11,426 nucleotides of DNA from Acidobacteriota bacterium (GTDB lineage: Bacteria; Acidobacteriota; Blastocatellia; Pyrinomonadales; Pyrinomonadaceae): NCBI GenBank assembly GCA_003222935.1, contig QHXL01000365.1:5569-16994 (forward strand), in the 5' to 3' direction. The first letter of the stretch is position 1; every line of letters starts with the position of its first letter. The translations under genes were made by a program, and so were the position numbers. Positions 6,863 to 11,426 of this stretch are shown here, piece by piece. The notes under the pieces are model-generated. The model was not told where the DNA came from, did no database searches, and was given only the letters and a program-made list of their open reading frames with translations.

Positions 6863-7077
6863 TTGTTGCGGAAGACTCCCCGTTGAAAGAACGCCACGGG
6901 CCACGTGCGAAAGCCTTTTTAGAGCTAGGCGACATAGACAAAGCATTCGAAGAGTTGAATGTCGGTTATGAGGCGCATGAATCCACGCTTGTCTGGCTCA
7001 AGGCCGAGCCACTTTTCGATCCGTTGCGAGCAGATCCTCGGTTTCAGGAGTTGATGCGCAAAGTGAGATTTCCCTGA
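6820..7077 (+). CDS. C-terminal TPR fragment of the zinc-ribbon protein (after the frameshift)
   Basis: This reading frame holds the missing end of the preceding gene. From about 6831 it reads KGGWSAYLQLVV, then a TPR-like pair (KAFLELGDIDKAFEELNVGYEAH) and the family ending EPLFDPLRADPRFQELMRKV, which closely matches the kinase 1 ending DPFLDPLRDDPRMADLLKRV. It overlaps the upstream frame by 43 bp through the duplicated 20-mer. The ATG at 6820 has no ribosome binding site and its first codons are out-of-frame sequence, so independent expression is doubtful. It is best read as the 3' piece of one broken or mis-assembled gene. Confidence 0.8.
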   Translation: MECFKGGWSAYLQLVVAEDSPLKERHGPRAKAFLELGDIDKAFEELNVGYEAHESTLVWLKAEPLFDPLRADPRFQELMRKVRFP

Positions 7078-7151
7078 TTAGATCAGTAGTCGTTGGTGAG
7101 TGGCAGTAACTCTTGCAAAAGGCAGGACCAGCAAAAAAAGGACCTGAATCT

Positions 7152-7342
7152 AGTACACGTTGGGAAGGGCGATTTACCCCCGCTGGCCTGGCTACAAATG
7201 TCCGATAAACTTCAGTTTGTCGTGATTCAAATAAAAGTACCGGTCGACTCGATTGAACCTCTTAGCAAGTCACGACAACCTGAAGTTTATCGGACATTTA
7301 GGGCCAGGCCAGCGGGGGCAACCGCCCTTCCCAACCTGTACT
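7152..7342. repeat. 190-bp nested inverted repeat (MITE/BIME-like) containing family I palindromes
   Basis: Arms 7152-7225 and 7270-7342 are about 73 nt and complementary apart from a few mismatches and one-base indels, around a 44-nt AT-richer centre. Each arm has an outer GC-rich block (GTTGGGAAGGGCG... CCCCCGCTGGCCTGGC) and an inner family I unit (ATGTCCGATAAACTTCAG...TTGTCGTGA) like that at 1484-1557. No coding capacity and no flanking target-site duplication is obvious. It looks like a non-autonomous mobile element or a composite BIME. It would form a very stable cruciform or RNA hairpin and could end transcription from the gene upstream. Confidence 0.82.
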
Positions 7343-7567
7343 GAATTTCAATCCTGGCTCTTGGGCAGAGTTCTAAGCAAATCGAACATCTCATCGGCGA
7401 TGACCGTATTAATCTCTTGGACCGCTCGAACCATGAAGTTGTTCTTAATTACGAGTGTTATCTCTACGGACGCAAAAAAATGCGGCCAGCGTTAAGAAAG
7501 CTTGGTAGACAGCGTTAACAAGGTGGGACGGTAGGACGTCTCATTAACGACGCGAGGAAAGCGCAAA

Positions 7568-7574
7568 AGGGGAG
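7568..7574 (+). promoter_or_regulatory. Shine-Dalgarno AGGGGAG for the STAS gene
   Basis: AGGGGAG followed by AAAGTC and ATG gives a six-base spacer and supports the start at 7581. Confidence 0.7.
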
Positions 7575-7580
7575 AAAGTC

Positions 7581-7949
7581 ATGTTGAAGATATACACAAG
7601 AAATTTGGGGAATGTCGCTATTTTGAGCCTGCAGGGGCGAATTGTCATCGGTGAAACGGAGATTCTACGCGATGTTGTAGAGTCAGTATGTCAGGCCAGC
7701 ATTACTCTCGATTTGGGAGGTGTCCATACAATCGATGCCCACGGGTTGGGAGTGTTGTTGGACTTGCGCCAACGGATACTGGCCAAGGGAATGCGTTTCG
7801 GCCTCATGAACGTCAGCAACCCGATGGCCCGGATATTTGAAATCTGCAAGCTGAATACTGTTTTCCAAATTAGCTCGACCGTTGAATTCTTCCCGGCAAT
7901 GGCACGCGAACAACGTGCATCGTTCGCGGCCCTCAAGTCGTGTGCGTAG
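7581..7949 (+). CDS. STAS-domain protein, anti-sigma-factor-antagonist-like, lacking the phosphorylatable serine
   Basis: A single STAS domain fills this 122-residue protein: first strand LKIYTRNLGNVAILSLQGRI, then ITLDLGGVHTIDAHGLGVLL (about 41-60) and the KGMRFGLMNVSNPMARIFE strand-helix unit. This is the usual size of SpoIIAA/RsbV-type proteins. In those, the residue after the loop Asp is the Ser that a cognate anti-sigma kinase phosphorylates (DSSG). Here the loop is D52-A53-H54-G55, so that switch is missing. Such variants may act as constitutive binders or scaffolds, or sense by other means (inference). No anti-sigma factor, RsbW-like kinase or phosphatase is next to it. The neighbouring kinases are Hanks-type and not the classical partners. 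It has its own good ribosome binding site and about 500 bp of non-coding DNA on each side, so it is likely a single-gene unit. Confidence 0.88.
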   Translation: MLKIYTRNLGNVAILSLQGRIVIGETEILRDVVESVCQASITLDLGGVHTIDAHGLGVLLDLRQRILAKGMRFGLMNVSNPMARIFEICKLNTVFQISSTVEFFPAMAREQRASFAALKSCA

Positions 7950-7990
7950 GAAGTTCTTCTGTGTTCTCAGCCTTAACCAATCAGCAGTAA

Positions 7991-8070
7991 CCCTACTTAA
8001 ATCTCAGATCTCACTTCCGGTTTCAAGATGTTTTTGAGACCTGGGAGTTGAGATCTGAGATCGTTTAGGG
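7991..8070. repeat. Long imperfect hairpin after the STAS gene
   Basis: ATCTCAGATCTCA (8001-8013) is perfectly complementary to TGAGATCTGAGAT (8049-8061). The pairing extends outward (CCCTA...TAGGG) and inward (GGTTTCAA...TTGAGACC) with few mismatches, so about 80 nt fold into one stem with a loop of about 7 nt. It starts 41 bp after the STAS stop and has no U-tract behind it. It may cap the STAS transcript or be a small palindromic element. Each arm shows a 7-bp period (ATCTCAG-ATCTCAC). Confidence 0.75.
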
Positions 8071-8260
8071 CTAGCTCATCTTCCTACCTTGTTCTAGAAT
8101 ACCCGCCGTTCTAAGCGAATTTTCCAAAGCTCTCTTTTCACTCTCGTTTCGTTTAAGGCGAACCCAGGCGTCATTTACAGATGAGTCCCTCCTCGTCTCG
8201 TCGAGCGGCTACATTATCCATCCACAGAAAACGCAGATGATCCAGACTAAGCAGGATAAC

Positions 8261-8281
8261 AGTCAGTAGTCAGTAGTCAGT
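8261..8281. repeat. Perfect triple heptamer repeat (AGTCAGT)3
   Basis: Three exact copies of AGTCAGT in a row, followed by GGTC, in non-coding DNA 136 bp upstream of kinase 2. The period equals that of the repeats at 2671-2702 and 8396-8410, but the unit differs. Confidence 0.8.
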
Positions 8282-8363
8282 GGTCGTACCGTAACGAGTA
8301 GCGTCGGGTGATTTTCGTCTTTTTTTGTCGCGTGATGTCCTCTAAGACGCTGGGTGGCTCACG

Positions 8364-8391
8364 TCACGACAAGCTGAAGCATATCGGACAT
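8364..8391. repeat. Solitary, decayed family I REP unit upstream of kinase 2
   Basis: The unit TCACGACAAGCTGAAG...TCGGACAT matches the right arms at 1530-1557 and 7270-7298. Its partner arm is reduced to a weak match near 8325-8335 (TTTTGTCGCGTGA), so this looks like a degraded inverted pair. It ends 26 bp before the kinase 2 ATG. Confidence 0.65.
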
Positions 8392-8395
8392 CCAC

Positions 8396-8410
8396 TCGGC
8401 AATCGGCAAT
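8396..8410. repeat. TCGGCAA heptamer pair in the leader of kinase 2
   Basis: Two copies of TCGGCAA followed by T lie seven bases before the ATG, where a ribosome binding site would be expected, and no AGGAGG-like sequence is present. The same ATCGGCAATCGGCAAT string is found upstream of kinase 1 (2687-2702). Confidence 0.65.
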
Positions 8411-8417
8411 CTAACAA

Positions 8418-11033
8418 ATGACTCTCTCCCCCAACACGACGCTCGGCCACTACAACATCATTTCCAAGATCGGCGAAGGCGGTATGGGTGAAGTGTACCT
8501 GGCGGAAGACACTCGTCTGCATCGTCGCGTGGCCCTAAAAATCCTGCCGGAGCATATCGCCGCGGATCCCAGTCGCCTGCTACGGTTTGAGCGCGAGGCA
8601 TTTGCCGCATCGTCGCTCAACCACCCGAACATCCTGACTATTTTCGAGTTCGGCGCTGTTGATCATAAACACTTTCTGGCTTCGGAATTGGTTGAAGGTG
8701 TCTCCCTGCGCCAGCTTTTGAGCAGCGGACCTGTTGCCCTCAACGAAACTCTGGCTATTGCGATTCAGACTGCTTCCGCTCTCCACGCAGCTCATGAAGC
8801 GGGCATCATTCACCGGGACATTAAGCCCGACAATCTGATGCTACGCGCTGACGGTTACGTGAAAGTCCTCGATTTCGGTTTGGCAAAACTGTCAGAACCG
8901 GGAGCATTCGCAACCAACCTCGTCTCCGATCCGGAAGCGCAAACTCAAAAGCAACTTAAGACTGAGGCCGGAGTAGTTATGGGAACGGTGGGCTACATGT
9001 CGCCCGAACAGACTCGCGGCCTGCATGTCGATCAGCGCACAGACATTTGGAGTCTCGGTTGTGTGCTTTACGAACTGCTGTCCGCAGAATCGCCTTTTCG
9101 CGGCGACACAGTGGCAGACACGCTGGCAAATATCATTCACCGTGAACCTGTTTCTATTTCGACCTTTTGTCGCGACTCTAATGCGGAGCTTGAACGCATC
9201 GTCAACCGCTCGCTCGCCAAGAGCGCAGACGAGCGTTATCACTCGGCAGCAGAGTTATTGACGGATCTGAAACAGTTACAGAAGCGGCTCGAGTTTGAGG
9301 CACAGCTTGAGAGTTCGTCAGCAGCGAACGTAGAGACGACGCCCACCGAAATCATTAACAGTCCAAGTGAAGTCGCAGGCGCGGCAGCAACTGAATCGAA
9401 TGCTGATCGCTACACGGCGCCCACAACCATGTTTCCAACGCCGTCACAGAGCGCGCGAAGCGAGCCAGGCAAATCGAGAGTAAGAAAGACCTCGATAATA
9501 ATCGCCGCAGTGGCTACGACTGTCGTGGCAGTCGCCGTGGCCCTGGCTGTCAATTCCTATCGGTCAAGAAGCAGCAGTGCGGCAATTCAATCTATTGCGG
9601 TAATGCCTTTCCTCAACGCCAGTGGAAATGCAGACGTTGAATATCTCTCGGATGGACTTACCGATTCGCTGATTTTTAGGTTTTCGCAACTTCCGAACGT
9701 GAAGATTAGTCCCACCAGCTCGGTGATGCGTTTTAAGAACACGACGAAGGACGTAACCGAGGTCGCTCGAGAACTCAACGTGGATGCCGTGCTATCGGGC
9801 CGACTGACGCGGGCGGGCGACGAACTGGGCATCAGCGTTCAACTGGTCGACGCCCGGACGCAGAAACTTATCTGGGCCGAGCAGTACGATCGCAAGATGG
9901 CCGACTTGCTGTCGACGCAACGCGAGATCGCCATGACGCTCACGCAAAAGATGCGACTACGGTTGGCAGCGGACGAGCGTGTTATCACGAAAACATACAC
10001 GAGTAGCAACGACGCATATCAACTCTACCTCAAGGGTCGATATCAGTGGTCGCGAAGAACAAGAGCCGACTTGGATAAGGCCATCGATAGTTATAAGAGG
10101 GCGATTGATCTCGACCCGAATTTTGCACTCGCCTACGCGGCGACTGCCGAAGTTTACAACTCAATGGGTAAGCAGGAGGTACGACCAAAGGATTGCATTC
10201 CGCTGGCAAAGGCGGCCGCCATGCGCGCGCTTGAGATTGATCCGATGCTCGCGGAAGCGCATACGGCGCTGGCGGATTCGCTTGCTATTTATGATTGGAA
10301 TTGGGCGGAGTCGGAGAGCCATTTCAAAAAGGGTCTCGAGCTCGATCCAAACGACGCCTACATTCACCTTGCCTATGCGGTTAGTTATCTTACGGCCATG
10401 GGTCGGAGGCCCGAAATGGTAAAGGAAGCAAAGCGCGCCGTCGAACTCGAACCGTTGTCTATGATTAACAATTCCGTCCTCACAAGCGCATATATCTATG
10501 ACCGGAGGTATGACCAGGCGCTGGTCCAGGCCCGCAGTACTTATGACCTTGATCAGAATTTTCCAATGGGTCGCCTGTGGTTAGGCTTTGCATTGATCGA
10601 GAACGGAAAGTATGACGAAGCCATTTCTGTTATCGGGCAGGTGTTGCCCGAATCACCCACTCGTTTTATGTCGGGCGTCGTGCTCGGTTACGCGTATGCG
10701 AAACAAGGCAAGAGGGCGGAAGCCGAACAGCAAATATCCGAACTCCTTAAACTGGGGAAGACCCGCTACCTTCGGACTTATTATCTCGCGATCATCTACG
10801 CCACGCTCGGTGATAAGGACAAAGCATTTGCCGAACTCGAAGAGTCGATCGCAGAAAGGGATTGTTTTCTCGGCCGGCTCGCGGTTGAGCTCCGTGACGA
10901 ACCTCCTTGGAGTGCGGGGACTTGTCACCGCTTTGTCAAAGAAGCGCGCTCGATTAGTGTCCGCTGTACTAAAGCGGTGACAAGTCCCCGCACCCCATCG
11001 AGGTACTATTTCTTGAACAGGAACATTCAATGA
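8418..11033 (+). CDS. Receptor-like Ser/Thr protein kinase: Hanks kinase, TM helix, FlgO/TolB-N-like domain, TPRs, with repeat-derived C-terminal tail (kinase 2)
   Basis: An 871-residue protein. All kinase residues are present: glycine loop G19-E-G21-GM-G24, Lys41 in VALKILP, HRDIKPDN with Asp134 and Asn139, DFG 152-154, GTVGYMSPEQ (189-198) and DIWSLGCVLYELL (209-221). A Ser/Thr/Pro-rich linker (about 300-355) leads to one TM helix (359-379). The TolB-N/FlgO-like domain (about 389-515: SIAVMPFLNAS, YLSDGLTDSLIFRFSQLPN, LIWAEQYDRK) comes next, then TPR helices (about 530-815, e.g. AIDLDPNFALAYA, ALEIDPMLAEAHTALAD, GDKDKAFAELEES). It should autophosphorylate inside the cell with the TPR part outside; ligand and substrates are unknown. 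Residues from about 829 to 863 come from a family II inverted repeat (PPWSAGTCHRF... KAVTSPRTP) and replace the paralogues' DPLRDDPR-type ending. The ATG at 8418 is set by homology to kinase 1; no ribosome binding site is seen. Its stop overlaps the next start (ATGA). Confidence 0.93.
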   Translation: MTLSPNTTLGHYNIISKIGEGGMGEVYLAEDTRLHRRVALKILPEHIAADPSRLLRFEREAFAASSLNHPNILTIFEFGAVDHKHFLASELVEGVSLRQLLSSGPVALNETLAIAIQTASALHAAHEAGIIHRDIKPDNLMLRADGYVKVLDFGLAKLSEPGAFATNLVSDPEAQTQKQLKTEAGVVMGTVGYMSPEQTRGLHVDQRTDIWSLGCVLYELLSAESPFRGDTVADTLANIIHREPVSISTFCRDSNAELERIVNRSLAKSADERYHSAAELLTDLKQLQKRLEFEAQLESSSAANVETTPTEIINSPSEVAGAAATESNADRYTAPTTMFPTPSQSARSEPGKSRVRKTSIIIAAVATTVVAVAVALAVNSYRSRSSSAAIQSIAVMPFLNASGNADVEYLSDGLTDSLIFRFSQLPNVKISPTSSVMRFKNTTKDVTEVARELNVDAVLSGRLTRAGDELGISVQLVDARTQKLIWAEQYDRKMADLLSTQREIAMTLTQKMRLRLAADERVITKTYTSSNDAYQLYLKGRYQWSRRTRADLDKAIDSYKRAIDLDPNFALAYAATAEVYNSMGKQEVRPKDCIPLAKAAAMRALEIDPMLAEAHTALADSLAIYDWNWAESESHFKKGLELDPNDAYIHLAYAVSYLTAMGRRPEMVKEAKRAVELEPLSMINNSVLTSAYIYDRRYDQALVQARSTYDLDQNFPMGRLWLGFALIENGKYDEAISVIGQVLPESPTRFMSGVVLGYAYAKQGKRAEAEQQISELLKLGKTRYLRTYYLAIIYATLGDKDKAFAELEESIAERDCFLGRLAVELRDEPPWSAGTCHRFVKEARSISVRCTKAVTSPRTPSRYYFLNRNIQ
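10902..11003. repeat. Family II REP-like inverted pair inside the 3' end of kinase 2
   Basis: The core arms 10908-10934 and 10971-10997 are complementary at 26 of 27 positions around a 36-nt centre. With weaker outer matches the element reaches 10902-11003. Each arm has an inner hairpin (GCGGGGAC-TT-GTCACCGC type). It matches the intergenic copy at 2351-2451, including ACTATTT after the right arm. It stays in frame with the kinase, adding about 35 codons before the stop. Because it is an inverted repeat, the opposite strand encodes nearly the same peptide words (AGTCHRF and KAVTSPRTP). Confidence 0.87.
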
Positions 11034-11426
11034 GGACGCTTTCGCGACGAGAGATGTTTTCAGGCATTGCCGGAACACTTGGTGCCGCCTACCTCCTGCA
11101 AGGCAATGTTGCATCTGCCGAGGAAGGTGAGTACATGCTTGCGCCGGGGATGATCTATCTCAATACAGGTTCGCTTGGGCCAACGCCTCGCTCCATCCTC
11201 GACGCCGTGCTAAAGGCCTGGAACGATCTTGAGTTGAATCCGGTGATTAAGGCGTATGGCGGCACGACCAATGCGCTCGCCGACAAGACGCGTCACTTAG
11301 TAGGCGGGCTGATCGGTTGTTCAGCGGACGAGGTGCTATTAACACGAAGCACTACCAACGCTATGAATATTGCCGGCCTCGGCGTCGACCTGTGTCGCGG
11401 TGATCGCGTGCTCACGACGGACGTTG
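11030..11426 (+). CDS. Tat-exported class V aminotransferase-fold (PLP) protein, isopenicillin-N-epimerase-like (3' truncated)
   Basis: The frame is open from ATG 11030 to the window edge (132 codons), so the C-terminal part, including the PLP-binding lysine, is not visible. The N-terminus MRTLSRREMFSGIAGTLGAA fits a twin-arginine signal (S5-R6-R7-E8-M9-F10 plus a hydrophobic stretch), suggesting export of a folded, cofactor-loaded protein. The mature part begins GMIYLNTGSLGPTPRSI (40-56), typical of the class V aminotransferase / isopenicillin N epimerase group, where it forms part of the substrate site. EVLLTRSTTNAMNIAGLGVDL (101-121) is the segment that holds the PLP phosphate in this fold, and GDRVLTTDV follows. 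The substrate cannot be told. The start overlaps the kinase 2 stop by four bases (ATGA), with AGGA eight bases upstream, so translational coupling is possible. That layout may partly result from the repeat at the kinase end. Confidence 0.85.
   Translation, partial: MRTLSRREMFSGIAGTLGAAYLLQGNVASAEEGEYMLAPGMIYLNTGSLGPTPRSILDAVLKAWNDLELNPVIKAYGGTTNALADKTRHLVGGLIGCSADEVLLTRSTTNAMNIAGLGVDLCRGDRVLTTDV

Larger units (their letters stand above)
7078..7580. other. Intergenic region dominated by a nested inverted repeat
   Basis: No convincing gene. A 190-bp inverted repeat occupies 7152-7342. Between it and the STAS gene, 7345-7518 is open on both strands. Plus strand: ...IEHLIGDDRINLLDRSNHEV..., ending TAA at 7516-7518. 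Minus strand: a 28-codon ATG frame 7434-7348 inside a longer open stretch. Neither has a ribosome binding site or a family I recognise, so this may be a gene remnant. The STAS gene's promoter should lie in 7500-7565, but no clear boxes are seen. Confidence 0.6.
7950..8417. other. Intergenic region between STAS gene and kinase 2
   Basis: No gene is supported. The region holds a long hairpin (7991-8070), a degenerate stretch resembling ATCCACAG...CGCAGATGATCCAG (8217-8243), a perfect 3x7-bp tandem repeat (8261-8281), one decayed family I REP unit (8364-8391) and a two-unit heptamer repeat (8396-8410) touching the kinase 2 start. No clear sigma-70 promoter is visible. Confidence 0.65.

Noticed and set aside
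7093..7495. Two overlapping plus-strand open frames (7093-7344 and 7253-7495)
   Set aside because: Most of their length is the 190-bp inverted repeat, they lack ribosome binding sites and they show no domain.
7991..8070. Rho-independent terminator of the STAS gene
   Set aside because: The stem is long, imperfect and not GC-rich at its base, and no run of T follows; kept only as a hairpin repeat.
8261..8281. CRISPR-like array or direct-repeat operator
   Set aside because: The repeats are contiguous 7-mers without spacers, so it is not CRISPR, and there is no regulator gene or promoter next to it to support an operator call.
10653..11114. 153-codon open frame on the minus strand over the end of kinase 2
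   Set aside because: It is antisense to kinase 2 and to the aminotransferase start. Its protein-like words (AGTCHRF, KAVTSPRTP) are explained by the inverted repeat at 10902-11003.

Overview
The window looks like the chromosome of an Acidobacteriota member, most likely class Blastocatellia / Pyrinomonadales. This is inferred from the receptor-like Ser/Thr kinases that join a Hanks kinase, one membrane helix, a TolB-N/FlgO-like domain and TPRs, from the CPxC...FCxxDGTPL zinc-ribbon N-terminus, from the moderate GC content, and from intergenic DNA full of paired palindromic repeats and 7-bp tandem repeats. No RNA gene, CRISPR array, transposase or integrase is visible.

Layout. 1-1469 (+) is the 3' part of an M3 (Dcp-type) zinc metallopeptidase. 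It converges, across a paired REP-like palindrome, on a Bax-inhibitor-1 family membrane protein (1571-2269, -). A 450-bp repeat-bearing gap leads to three paralogous membrane proteins with the same C-terminal half. The first is a kinase-TM-FlgO-like-TPR gene (2722-5287), interrupted by a 55-bp imperfect tandem duplication. The second is a zinc-ribbon-TM-FlgO-like-TPR gene (5339-7077), interrupted near its 3' end by a 20-bp imperfect tandem duplication. After a 500-bp gap with a 190-bp nested inverted repeat and a small STAS-domain gene (7581-7949), the third paralogue follows: an open kinase-TM-FlgO-like-TPR gene (8418-11033). Its last ~42 codons are made mostly of a REP-like inverted repeat. 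Its stop overlaps (ATGA) the start of a Tat-exported class V aminotransferase-fold protein that runs off the right edge.

How the genes may work together. The paralogues look like one-pass receptors with a cytoplasmic kinase or zinc-ribbon head and an extracytoplasmic FlgO-like/TPR part. Kinase 1 and the zinc-ribbon protein are 51 bp apart on one strand and are probably co-transcribed. The STAS protein between them and kinase 2 carries Ala where the phosphorylated Ser of SpoIIAA-type antagonists sits, so it is unlikely to work by the classical phospho-switch. No ligand, phosphorylation substrate or pathway can be read from the sequence.

Most notable points: two neighbouring paralogues each broken by a slightly diverged local tandem duplication whose removal restores the frame; two REP-like palindrome families arranged as inverted pairs, one of them forming the end of a kinase gene; and period-7 repeats, with a TCGGCAA unit just upstream of both kinase starts.
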